A stretch of 64,000 nt of DNA, from contig NZ_CP108549.1 of NCBI RefSeq assembly GCF_036010325.1, positions 8,060,001 to 8,124,000 on the forward strand, in the 5' to 3' direction. This DNA comes from Streptomyces sp. NBC_01210. GTDB taxonomy: Bacteria; Actinomycetota; Actinomycetes; Streptomycetales; Streptomycetaceae. Below are positions 7,273-15,275 of the stretch, piece by piece (the first letter of the stretch is position 1; every line of letters starts with the position of its first letter). The notes beneath the pieces are model-generated. The model worked only from the letters and a program-made list of their open reading frames with translations. It did not search any database and had not been told where the DNA came from. Position numbers and translations under genes: made by a program.

Positions 7273-8656
7273 GGTACTCGCGTACATAGCTCCGGTGCCA
7301 CCAGGCGCCGGTGGCCCGCAGTTCGCGCCAGGTCGTGTACCGGTAGCGGTACACCCTGGCGCGGACGTACGCGGGCGGGGCGTCCGGGAACGGATTGTGC
7401 CCCAGCAGCCGCAGCGTGTCCCGGTCGCCGTCCAGCAGCCGTTCCACGAAGGGCCCGAACCAGGAGCGCGCATAGGCGGGGGAGAGCGCTGCGAACCACA
7501 TCAGCCAGTCGAGCCGCAGATGGTACGGGGCGAACTGGCGTGGCATCCGGCGTACGTCACCCGGCTTGCCCTTGAAGCCGTACTCCCGCCACACCGTGCC
7601 CTGGTGGAGCACCGTCTCCTCGGTGCCTTCCATCACCACCTCATGGCGCACCCGGCCGACCGTGCCGAACGCGCCGTAGGCGTTGACCAGATGGAGCGGG
7701 TCGTAGGAGCGGTTCATCGACTGCCGCTTGGAGAGCAGATTGCGCGCCGGACGGTAACTGAGGCCAAGGAGCAGGGCGGATACGGCGATCACGACGATCT
7801 CGTACCAGAGCGACGGCGCGGGCAGCGCGGGCGGATCCGCGAGCAACGAACCGTCCACGGCGGACAGCGCGAGAGTGATCGTTATCCAGTTCAGCCAGGC
7901 GAAGTTGCCGGAGAGCACCAGCCACAGCTGGGTCAGCACAATCAGGCCCGCCGCGACGCTCGCGACGGGCTGCGGCGTGAACAGCAGGATGGGGACCACG
8001 AGCTGGGTCACATGGTTGGCGGCCACCTCGACCCGGTGGAAGGGTTTCGGCAGATGGTGGAAGAACCAGCTCAACGGCCCCGGCATCGGCTGGGTCTCGT
8101 GGTGGTAGTAGAGGCAGGTGAGGTTGCGCCAGCATTCGTCGCCGCGGATTTTGATCAGCCCCGCGCCGAATTCCACCCGGAACAGCACCCAGCGAAGCAG
8201 CCACAGGACCAGCACGGGCGGGGCTGTGCGGTCGTTGCCGAGGAAGACGGCGAGGAAGCCCGTCTCGAGCAGCAGTGACTCCCAGCCGAAGCTGTACCAG
8301 GTCTGTCCGACATTGACGATGGACAGATACAGCACCCACAGCAGCGCCCACCACACCATCGCTGCCCCCAGCGGGATCCGGTCGGCGGCGCCCGCGACCA
8401 GGGCCGCGGAGAGCAGACAGCCGGCCCAGGCGCAGAAGGCGAAGAAACGGTCGGAGTAGTGCAGTTGGAAGAGGCTCGGCGCGCGGCGCAGCGGTATCCC
8501 TCGTACGTACTCGGGCACCGGCAGCATGCCCCGCTCGCCGATCAGCGCCCGGAACTGCAGGGCGGCTGTGAGAAAGGCGATCAGATACACGCCGGCCAGA
8601 GCCCGCTGGAAGACCAGCCGGCTCAGCCAGTAGTCACTGTCGCTGAACCACTCCAT
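7250..8656 (-). CDS. lipase maturation factor family membrane protein
   Basis: A 468-aa polytopic membrane protein of the LMF1-like family. Several hydrophobic helices lie in residues 15-300, and the family signature RVEFGAGLIKIRGDECWRNL with following CLYYHHETQPMP is near 165-195. A soluble C-terminal half contains REYGFKGKPGDVRRMPRQFAPY and the WFAAL/DRDTLRLLGHNPF segments. In animals LMF1 helps lipases fold in the ER. The bacterial role is unproven, with a membrane-associated folding or modification role assumed. The ATG at 8656 is preceded by GGAGG at short spacing. It is the third gene of an operon with DUF1990 (11-nt gap) and YndJ. The 3-prime end overlaps the fucosidase gene. Confidence 0.85.
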   Translation of the reverse strand: MEWFSDSDYWLSRLVFQRALAGVYLIAFLTAALQFRALIGERGMLPVPEYVRGIPLRRAPSLFQLHYSDRFFAFCAWAGCLLSAALVAGAADRIPLGAAMVWWALLWVLYLSIVNVGQTWYSFGWESLLLETGFLAVFLGNDRTAPPVLVLWLLRWVLFRVEFGAGLIKIRGDECWRNLTCLYYHHETQPMPGPLSWFFHHLPKPFHRVEVAANHVTQLVVPILLFTPQPVASVAAGLIVLTQLWLVLSGNFAWLNWITITLALSAVDGSLLADPPALPAPSLWYEIVVIAVSALLLGLSYRPARNLLSKRQSMNRSYDPLHLVNAYGAFGTVGRVRHEVVMEGTEETVLHQGTVWREYGFKGKPGDVRRMPRQFAPYHLRLDWLMWFAALSPAYARSWFGPFVERLLDGDRDTLRLLGHNPFPDAPPAYVRARVYRYRYTTWRELRATGAWWHRSYVREYLRPTRLF

Positions 8657-8667
8657 TACCTCCAGTA

Positions 8668-9198
8668 TCAGGGAGCGGCGATCCGCCGCAGTGTGTGACT
8701 GAGCCGCCTGGCGTAAGCCTTCTGCAGTACAGGCACCAGCGGACCCGCGAGCCGGGTGTACCAGGTCGCCGGACGGCTGAACGCCGTCACCGTGAACCAC
8801 ACCGAGCCGTCGTCCCGGATGTCGACGATGAACGACTCCTCGCCGCATTCCGGGTGCCCGGTCAGCGTCCCGTACGCGAAGCCCGTCCGGTTCCTCTCGT
8901 ACGCGGTCCAGATCACCTCGCACGGCGCGGTGAACCGCAGCTGTCCGACACCGGCCGAGACCTCGAGGCGGGCACCCGGCTCCGCCTGTACCGCGTTGGT
9001 GAGCACCCGGGCGCCCGACCCGCGGTGCATCCGCCAGCTGGTGACCGCTGTGCCGGCGGCCTCGAAAGCGGCGCGGCTCCGGCCGATCCGGGTGGTGTGG
9101 TGGAGGTGGTGGTAGCCGTCGGGCAGCGGGCCGAGCCGGGTGGCGCCGGTCTCCGGGTAGTTGAGCGTGCGGCCGGTCTGCCTGCGGAGGCTTTTCAT
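8668..9198 (-). CDS. DUF1990 family protein
   Basis: A 176-aa soluble protein matching the DUF1990 family. LNYPETGATR near the N-terminus, a long beta-rich SRPBCC-like core with CEVIWTAYERNRTGFAYGTL and the GEESFIVDIRDDGSVWFTV stretch, and a helical C-terminus. Function is unknown. The fold resembles lipid or ligand-binding cavities. It starts on an ATGA overlap with the upstream YndJ gene, so translation is coupled. The operon is preceded by a pair of TTGAACGNGTTCA palindromes, suggesting repression by a TetR-type protein not encoded here. Confidence 0.85.
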   Translation of the reverse strand: MKSLRRQTGRTLNYPETGATRLGPLPDGYHHLHHTTRIGRSRAAFEAAGTAVTSWRMHRGSGARVLTNAVQAEPGARLEVSAGVGQLRFTAPCEVIWTAYERNRTGFAYGTLTGHPECGEESFIVDIRDDGSVWFTVTAFSRPATWYTRLAGPLVPVLQKAYARRLSHTLRRIAAP

Positions 9199-10013
9199 GC
9201 GGGTGTCTCCTTGAGTCGTCGCCAGGCCAGCACCGAGCAGAGTGCGAAGCCCAGGGCGTTGCCGAGGCCGTGGGTGGCGGCCATCCAGGTCAGAGTGGGG
9301 TGGGGCAGTCCGGTGGCCTCGCCGAGCGCCCAGCTCAGGGCGAGCAGCATCGTGGCCACCAGTACGGCGGCCGAGACGGCCAGCAGTGTGCGGGTGAAAC
9401 GGTCCCGACCGCCGGTCCGGACATCCCGCCAGGTCAGCAGAGCCACGGCCCACATACCGGCGGTCAGCACGAGTGCCCCCAGCAGTTCGGCCCAGTCGTC
9501 GAGGAAGTAGCCGCCGAGAACCAGCAGGGTGCCCAGCGGCACACTGAGTGCCGCGAAGCGTCCGGCCGGCCCCGCTGCAGCCCGGCAGACCAGGCCCGCG
9601 ACCAGCGCGGCGGCGAAGCCGGCGAAGTGGAAGTGAGGCACGGTCAGCGCCAGGATCGGCAGGCTGAAGCCGAAGAGCGAGTGTCCCGAGCGCTCGGCGA
9701 CCAGTGCCAGTCCGGCAACCGCTGGTGTCACCAGCGCGGTGAGCACCGCGATCTCGGCGGGTGCGAGCGAGCGCGTACGGATCAGCCGTCGCGGTGCGTG
9801 CAGAGCGAGGGCCAGTGTGCCGAGCGCGTACACGGCCGCGAGTGCCGTGGCTGCGGTCGAGCGCGGCAGCCACAGAGCGACCCCTCCCGGAACAGCGAAC
9901 AGGAGCCATGTCCGCCGAATGGACGTGAGCTCGGCGCCGTCGATAAGGCGGACTCCGGCGGGCACCACCACCAGCATTCCGAGCATCACGATCAGGTTGA
10001 CCAGTACGGACAT
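9195..10013 (-). CDS. YndJ-like integral membrane protein
   Basis: A 272-aa protein with about eight to nine predicted membrane helices and the YndJ-like signature LTVPHFHFAGFAAAL around residue 140-155, in which HFHFAG is invariant. YndJ of Bacillus is of unknown function. Membrane transport has been suggested but not shown. ATG at 10013 preferred because AGGGGGG lies 6 nt upstream. A GTG 3 nt further upstream is possible. First gene of the operon with DUF1990 and the lipase-maturation-factor protein, a combination suggesting membrane lipid or envelope modification (inference). Confidence 0.82.
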   Translation of the reverse strand: MSVLVNLIVMLGMLVVVPAGVRLIDGAELTSIRRTWLLFAVPGGVALWLPRSTAATALAAVYALGTLALALHAPRRLIRTRSLAPAEIAVLTALVTPAVAGLALVAERSGHSLFGFSLPILALTVPHFHFAGFAAALVAGLVCRAAAGPAGRFAALSVPLGTLLVLGGYFLDDWAELLGALVLTAGMWAVALLTWRDVRTGGRDRFTRTLLAVSAAVLVATMLLALSWALGEATGLPHPTLTWMAATHGLGNALGFALCSVLAWRRLKETPA

Positions 10014-10030
10014 CACGTACCCCCCCTGGA

Positions 10031-10088
10031 CTTGAACGTGTTCAGTTTCTTTCGGCCGAGACTATGCCCTTACTTGAACGCGTTCAAG
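10031..10088 (-). promoter_or_regulatory. paired palindromic operator and promoter of the yndJ operon
   Basis: Perfect 16-bp palindrome CTTGAACGCGTTCAAG at 10073-10088 and a second imperfect copy CTTGAACGTGTTCAG at 10031-10045. On the minus strand the perfect site contains a -35 TTGAAC followed after 17 nt by TAGTCT (-10). The second copy lies around the start of transcription. Bound protein would block the promoter. The symmetry is typical of TetR-family operators. The divergent lipoprotein gene at 10156 could share it. Confidence 0.7.
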
Positions 10089-10155
10089 TCGCGGGGGTGG
10101 CGGGAATCCGGCAGAACTTGAGGGACATCTCGGGGTGAAGAGGCGGGAGACTTTA

Positions 10156-11463
10156 GTGCGTTCACCAATTCGTCGTTGGTACGCGGCCGTGGCCGCGCTG
10201 TCCGTCGCGCTTCTCGTGGCCGGTTGCGGCGGCGCCGGCGACGCGGCTTCTTCGGGCGCGGGCTCGGGTGCCGACTCGCGGGAGGTCCTCCTCCAGCCGG
10301 TCGCAGCCCAGGGTCCGGACCCGTACACGGCATCGACAGCCAGAAATATGAAGCCGCCTCTGCCGCCTCCGCCGCCCCGGTCGAGCGTGCCGGGCGACCG
10401 GGCCGGCACGGGCCCGGCGATGAGTACGTTCCTGGGTTCGACGCCCGGTCTCTACGGCGGCACCGAGGCCATCGGCAGTTGCGACGTGGGGCAGCAGATC
10501 ACCCTCCTCGGCCGCGACCGGGTCAAGTCGCGTGCGTTCGCGCAGGGCATGGGGGTCGCTCAGGCGGACGTCCCGACCTTCCTGCGCGGCCTGACCTCCG
10601 TCATCCTGCGCGCCGACACCCGGGTGACCGGCCATGGGTTCCGTGACGGCTCCACCACCGCCTATCAGTCCGTGCTGCAGGCGGGCACGGCCGTTCTGGT
10701 GGACCAGTACGGCGCGCCGCGCGTCCGGTGCGTCGGCGGAAACCCGCTGAAGCCACCGGTCGCCGTCAAGGGCGCCCTCGTGCACAAGGGCCGGGCCTGG
10801 GCGGGCTACCGGCCCGAGCAGGTCATCGTCATCAAGCCGACCGCCACGGTGATCAACAACCTTGTGATCGTCAGCGTCCGCAACAACAGCTGGATCGAGC
10901 GGAGGGTGGGGACCGACGGCGAAGAGGACAGGAAGCCCGCTGTGCTCCCGCCCGTGCATCCGGACGATGTCTTCGCGAACCCGCAGTCCACCGCACTGAC
11001 CGGGCCCAGTGATCCGGCGGCACCGAGTGGCCAGGCTCAGCCGGTCAACCCGACCGGGCCGAGCGCGCCGGCGGCACCGAGTGGCCAGGCCCAGCCGAGT
11101 GACCAGGCCCAGCCGGGCGACCCGGCCGGGCCGGGCGATAACACGCAGGGCAGCGGCGACCCTTCGACCCCGGACTGCCCGGCACCGGCCACCCTCGAGC
11201 CGGGGGAGGAGCCGGTATCCAGTCCGCTCGAGCCCGGCTGCCTCACGCCGACCCTTACGGGGCCCGGGCAGCCGCCGGTGGACCCGTCCACCGACCCGTC
11301 CACCGACCCGTTCCTCGACCCGTTCCTCGACCCGGCCATCGATCCAGCCATTGACCCCGCCGTTGCCCCGGATGTGTCCGTGACGGATGAGCTTCCGCCC
11401 GCCCCGCCGGAGCTCCTCACCTCCTCCGCGGAGTCGACGGAGCCGGACATGTTCCAGGGCTGA
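10156..11463 (+). CDS. secreted lipoprotein with DUF6777-type core and Pro/Asp-rich tail
   Basis: A 435-aa protein. The signal peptide ends in the lipobox LLVAGC, so it is anchored to the outer face of the membrane. The core of about residues 85-270 (begins TFLGSTPGLYGGTEAIGSCD) matches the actinobacterial DUF6777 family, with two Cys (CDV, RCVGG) that could pair. From residue 275 the chain is disordered, with two long GP..AAPSGQAQP repeats (10999-11097) and doubled four-residue units STDP, FLDP and AIDP. GTG at 10156 chosen because GGGAG lies 6 nt upstream. A GTG at 10135 in frame lacks one. Role unknown; cell-wall or surface spacer likely. Confidence 0.75.
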   Translation: MRSPIRRWYAAVAALSVALLVAGCGGAGDAASSGAGSGADSREVLLQPVAAQGPDPYTASTARNMKPPLPPPPPRSSVPGDRAGTGPAMSTFLGSTPGLYGGTEAIGSCDVGQQITLLGRDRVKSRAFAQGMGVAQADVPTFLRGLTSVILRADTRVTGHGFRDGSTTAYQSVLQAGTAVLVDQYGAPRVRCVGGNPLKPPVAVKGALVHKGRAWAGYRPEQVIVIKPTATVINNLVIVSVRNNSWIERRVGTDGEEDRKPAVLPPVHPDDVFANPQSTALTGPSDPAAPSGQAQPVNPTGPSAPAAPSGQAQPSDQAQPGDPAGPGDNTQGSGDPSTPDCPAPATLEPGEEPVSSPLEPGCLTPTLTGPGQPPVDPSTDPSTDPFLDPFLDPAIDPAIDPAVAPDVSVTDELPPAPPELLTSSAESTEPDMFQG

Positions 11464-11516
11464 GCTGATCGTCCGAACCGGTCGAAGAATCCGACAAATG
11501 ATGGCAGAGTGGCCCC

Positions 11517-13592
11517 ATGGTTGATCGGGCAGCGGGTGCCCTGTCGCTCCCCGACGACTGGCCGGCCCAACCGGAACTGAGCTTGAACCTCAACCGCATG
11601 GGCAGCTTCGACTGGGACCTGGCCAGCGGGCTGATGAACCTGGACCCGGCCGGACACGAAGTGTTCGACCTGCGTCCCGGCGAGTTCGACGGCCACCCGG
11701 GGAACCTGAAGCTCCGGGTGCCGACGGACGAGGCCGGCCGGCTCGATGCCATGGTGTCGCGGGCGCTCAAGAGCGGCAGTCAGCACTACGGCGCGTACTT
11801 CCGCATCCGCTGCCGCGACGGCAGCCTGCGCTGGACCCACGCCCAGGGCTTCATCCGGCGCGACAGCGCGGGCCGGCCGCTGCGGATCATCGGCATCGTC
11901 CGCGACGCCACCGAGGAGCTCGCCGACTCCTCCGCCCGCCTCGAAGTGGATGCGGAGCGCCGTCGGCAGACCAGCGTCGTCGAGAGCACCACGGCCGCCC
12001 TCGCTCACGCCAGGACCGTGCAGGAAGTCATCGACGTACTCAGGGACTCGCACGGTCTGGAGCACTTCGGCGCGACCAGCCTGGTCATGGGGCTGCTGGA
12101 GTCGGGCGGGCGGATCCATCTGGTCGCCGACGGTCCCGAGGGCTCCTTCGTGCCAGGCACCCGCTACACACGGGTCGACGACGAGTACCCGATGAGCGAG
12201 GTCGTACGTACGCTCGCGCCCCGCTTCATCGAGTCCAAACGGGACTTCGCCGACTCCTATCCGCGGCTGTGGCCGCATATCGAAGGGCTCGGCATCAACT
12301 CCGCCGTCTATCTGCCGCTGATCGCGCAGGGCCGTCCCATCGGAGCTCTCGGCCTCCTCTACGGCGACAGGACCGGCTTCAGCTCCGAGGAGCGCAATGT
12401 GCTGGTCGCGCTCGGCAGCAGCATCGCGCAGAGCCTGCAGCGCGCCGTGCTCTACGACCAGGAGCACGATCTCGCCCAGGGGCTGCAGCAGGCCATGCTG
12501 CCGCGCCGGATCCCCGCCGTGCCCGGGGCGCAGATCGCCGTGCGCTACCGCTCCGCACGGCTGGGCAGGGATATCGGCGGCGACTGGTACGACGTCATCG
12601 CGCTGCCCGGCGGGCGGGTCGGCGCGGTCATCGGCGATGTGCAGGGCCATGACACACACGCGGCCGCGGTGATGGGGCAGCTGCGCATCGTGCTGCGGGC
12701 GTACGCCGCCGAGGGGCACACTCCGGCCACCGTGATGGCACGCGCCTCCGTCTTCCTCCATGAACTCGACACCGAGCGGTTCGCGACCTGTATGTACGCG
12801 GAGGTCGATCTGTCGACCGGTGTGATGCAGCTGGTGCGCGCCGGGCATGTGGACCCGTTGGTCCGGGACAACGACGGCGGCACCCGTCGGCTACCGGTGG
12901 AGGGCGGGCTGCCGCTGGGGCTCTCCGCGGAGTTCGGCCGGCTCGAATACCCGGTCACCACCGTCGAGTTGGACCCTGGACAGACCCTGCTCTTCTACAC
13001 GGACGGGCTGGTCGAGGTGCCCGGCGCCGACCTCGACGACGGAATGCAGATGCTGACCGCGCTGGTGCGCGGAGGCCCGCGCGATCTGCAGCTGCTGGGC
13101 GACCAGCTGTGCGATGTGGTCGACGAGAGGAGCGGCGACGACGATGTGGCGATCCTGCTGCTCCGCCGCAAGGGCGCGTACACCCCGCAGACCGGGGGCC
13201 GACTGCAGCAGCATGTCGCGCAGAACGACCCCGAGGCGCTGCGCTCGGCCCGGCACATGATCCGGGCGGCTACCGGGGCTTGGGGGGCGCGCGAGCGGTC
13301 GGACGAGATCGAGCTGGCCGCCGACGAGATGATCACCAATGCGCTGATGCACACCGACGGCGGGGCGATCGTCACCATCCGCGTGCTGTCCGGGGTGGAG
13401 CGTCGGCTGCGGGTGGAGGTCGAGGACCGCTCCAGTGCGCTGCCGCGCCGACGCGACGCGGGGGAGTCGGGAGTGTCCGGGCGCGGTCTGATGCTGGTGG
13501 ACCGGCTGGCTGAGGCGTGGGGTGTGGAGTCGCGAGGGAGCGGCAAATGCGTGTGGTGCGAGTTCATGATTCCGGAGAGGCCGAAATCTTGA
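11517..13592 (+). CDS. PAS-GAF-SpoIIE (PP2C) phosphatase with C-terminal anti-sigma-type ATPase
   Basis: A 691-aa cytoplasmic signalling protein. PAS is at about 25-145 (ending GRPLRIIGIVRDATEEL) and GAF at about 155-310. The SpoIIE/PP2C phosphatase at about 330-545 has metal-binding Asp in GGDWYDV and VIGDVQGHD, plus the QAMLPRRIPAVPG linker common to actinobacterial SpoIIE proteins. An HATPase_c domain of the RsbW/SpoIIAB type is at about 565-690 (ELAADEMITNALMHTDGG). Such fusions dephosphorylate anti-anti-sigma factors and may also phosphorylate or bind them, so a partner-switching role in stress or development is inferred. There is no ribosome binding site, and CAGAGT lies 6 nt before the ATG. 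Confidence 0.92.
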   Translation: MVDRAAGALSLPDDWPAQPELSLNLNRMGSFDWDLASGLMNLDPAGHEVFDLRPGEFDGHPGNLKLRVPTDEAGRLDAMVSRALKSGSQHYGAYFRIRCRDGSLRWTHAQGFIRRDSAGRPLRIIGIVRDATEELADSSARLEVDAERRRQTSVVESTTAALAHARTVQEVIDVLRDSHGLEHFGATSLVMGLLESGGRIHLVADGPEGSFVPGTRYTRVDDEYPMSEVVRTLAPRFIESKRDFADSYPRLWPHIEGLGINSAVYLPLIAQGRPIGALGLLYGDRTGFSSEERNVLVALGSSIAQSLQRAVLYDQEHDLAQGLQQAMLPRRIPAVPGAQIAVRYRSARLGRDIGGDWYDVIALPGGRVGAVIGDVQGHDTHAAAVMGQLRIVLRAYAAEGHTPATVMARASVFLHELDTERFATCMYAEVDLSTGVMQLVRAGHVDPLVRDNDGGTRRLPVEGGLPLGLSAEFGRLEYPVTTVELDPGQTLLFYTDGLVEVPGADLDDGMQMLTALVRGGPRDLQLLGDQLCDVVDERSGDDDVAILLLRRKGAYTPQTGGRLQQHVAQNDPEALRSARHMIRAATGAWGARERSDEIELAADEMITNALMHTDGGAIVTIRVLSGVERRLRVEVEDRSSALPRRRDAGESGVSGRGLMLVDRLAEAWGVESRGSGKCVWCEFMIPERPKS

Positions 13593-13654
13593 TTATTGCC
13601 AGTTGTTAACTGTCCGTGAACTGATCGTACTTGACCGTAACCGACCGCAGGCGA

Positions 13655-13683
13655 TTGACTTCGCACACCTGGCCTTCTAGGAC
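13655..13683 (+). promoter_or_regulatory. promoter of the WS/DGAT gene
   Basis: TTGACT (13655-13660), 17-nt spacer, TAGGAC (13678-13683), a good match to the Streptomyces vegetative consensus. Transcription would start only a few bases before the ribosome binding site of the TTG start at 13695. Confidence 0.6.
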
Positions 13684-13694
13684 ATGAGGAACCA

Positions 13695-15074
13695 TTGAGC
13701 AGCGAGCTCCTCGCACCTCTCGACCTGGCGTTCTGGCACCTTGAGTCCGCCGGTCATCCGATGCATCTCGGCGCCCTGGCATTCTTCGCTCCCGCTGCCG
13801 TGGCCACGGCGGCCGCCGGGCCGGGCGCACGGGGCGGCGACCGCCTCCTCGACCTGCTCGCCGGTCGTGCCGCGGCGATCCCCCGGCTGCGGATGCGGGT
13901 GCGTGACGTTCTGCTCCCCGTCGGCGGCGCCGCCTGGGCCATGGCCACGGACTTCGACGTGCGACGGCATGTGCACCACGTCCGCCTCCCCGACGGCGAC
14001 TTCGCCGCCGAGGCCACCGCCATCGCCGCCGAGCTGATGGAGCGGCCCCTCGAGCGCGGCCTGCCGCCCTGGGAGATGTATCTCCTCACGGGCGCCGACG
14101 ACGGCGACGAAGGACCGTTCGCGGTACTGGTCAAGCTCCATCACGCGCTGGCCGACGGTATGCGCGCGGTCGCCATCGGGGCAGGCATCTTCGACCAGAT
14201 CGCCGACGCGCGCACCGTCGGCGTACGGCGGACGCGCACCGTACCGCCCCGGCCGTGGACCGCGGGTCCCTGGCAGGTGGCCGGCTTCGCCCGGGCCCGT
14301 ATCGAGGAGCTGGGCCGCGCCGTCGGCGTCGGCGCCTCCGTCGTGCGGGCCAGCAGGCTCGACCCCCGGGGTGTGCCCGCGCTCTCCGCAGGCTCCAGCG
14401 GCACACGACGGCTCGGCACCGCCGTGCTTGACCTGGAGGATGTGCAGCAAGTACGCAGGGCGGTGGGCGGCACGGCAAACGACGTACTTCTCGCCACCGT
14501 GGCGGGTGCACTGCGGCGCTGGATGGGAGACCGGGACGAGCGGCTGCCCGCCGCCGATCCGCGCGCCCTGGTGCCGGTCTCCCGGCGCAGGCCCGGTAGC
14601 CCGTCCGGCTCGGGCAACAAGTTCTCCGCGTATCTGCTTCCGCTCCCCGTCTCGGACCCCGACCCGCGCTCGCGGCTCGACGCCGTTCGCACCGCGATGG
14701 ACCGCAACAAGGCGGCCGGCCCTTCGCGCGGCGCCGGTGCGCTGGCCGTAGTCGCCGATCAACTGCCGCCGCTGGCCCACCGGTTCGGTGCGCCACTGGC
14801 CGGAGGTGCGGCCCGGATGCTCTTCGACGTCCTGGTCACAAACGTGCCGCTGCCGCGCTCGGCCCTTTCGCTCGGCGGCTGCCCGCTACGTGAGGTCTAC
14901 CCGATGGCGCCGCTGGCCCGCGGGCAGTCCCTGGCGATCGCGATGTCGACCTACGGCGGTCAGGTGCATGTGGGCCTGGTCGCCGACGGAAAGGCCGTGC
15001 CTGATCTGGACCGGCTCGCGGAGAGTCTGAGTGAGGAGCTCGCAGAACTGCTCAGCGTCACCGTCGCCGGATAG
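13695..15074 (+). CDS. wax ester synthase / acyl-CoA:diacylglycerol acyltransferase (WS/DGAT)
   Basis: A 459-aa acyltransferase that makes triacylglycerol or wax esters from acyl-CoA. The N-terminal domain carries LKHLHH-type catalytic motif VKLHHALADG (about residues 145-154), i.e. HHxxxDG. The C-terminal DUF1298-type domain includes NKFSAYLLPLPV (about 315) and VTNVPLPRSALSLGG (about 385). Length is normal for the family. TTG start chosen because GAGGA is 4 nt upstream and no ATG fits. It probably contributes to TAG storage in mycelium. Monocistronic, with its own promoter. Confidence 0.9.
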   Translation: MSSELLAPLDLAFWHLESAGHPMHLGALAFFAPAAVATAAAGPGARGGDRLLDLLAGRAAAIPRLRMRVRDVLLPVGGAAWAMATDFDVRRHVHHVRLPDGDFAAEATAIAAELMERPLERGLPPWEMYLLTGADDGDEGPFAVLVKLHHALADGMRAVAIGAGIFDQIADARTVGVRRTRTVPPRPWTAGPWQVAGFARARIEELGRAVGVGASVVRASRLDPRGVPALSAGSSGTRRLGTAVLDLEDVQQVRRAVGGTANDVLLATVAGALRRWMGDRDERLPAADPRALVPVSRRRPGSPSGSGNKFSAYLLPLPVSDPDPRSRLDAVRTAMDRNKAAGPSRGAGALAVVADQLPPLAHRFGAPLAGGAARMLFDVLVTNVPLPRSALSLGGCPLREVYPMAPLARGQSLAIAMSTYGGQVHVGLVADGKAVPDLDRLAESLSEELAELLSVTVAG

Positions 15075-15205
15075 ACGCGGAAGTCTCGCCGGGCCGGGTC
15101 CCACCAGTCCCGAGCCTCACCGAGCCCGAGCCTCACCGGCCCTGATGGATCCGATAGATCGGACAGGTCGGACGTCCAGCCCCAGATCTGGCTGCTCCAA
15201 GGGTG

Positions 15206-15240
15206 TTGACGCCCTTAAGTGATCCGATGAATATTCGTCG
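15206..15240 (+). promoter_or_regulatory. promoter with overlapping palindrome, L-fucose-type operon
   Basis: TTGACG (15206-15211), 17-nt spacer, GAATAT (15229-15234). A 16-bp near-palindrome CGATGAATATTCGTCG (15225-15240, 14 of 16 symmetric) is centred on the -10 box, the expected place for repressor control by substrate. A related element, TCCGATAGATCGGA, lies some 75 bp upstream. Confidence 0.55.
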
Positions 15241-15275
15241 TGATCGGTGAATGCCAGCGAGGGAGCAGCAGCGGG

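Noticed and set aside
4906..7473. 855-aa open frame antisense to the fucosidase gene
   Set aside because: High-GC shadow frame: no ribosome binding site, Val/Gly/Arg-rich low-complexity product, fully explained by the GH29 gene on the other strand.
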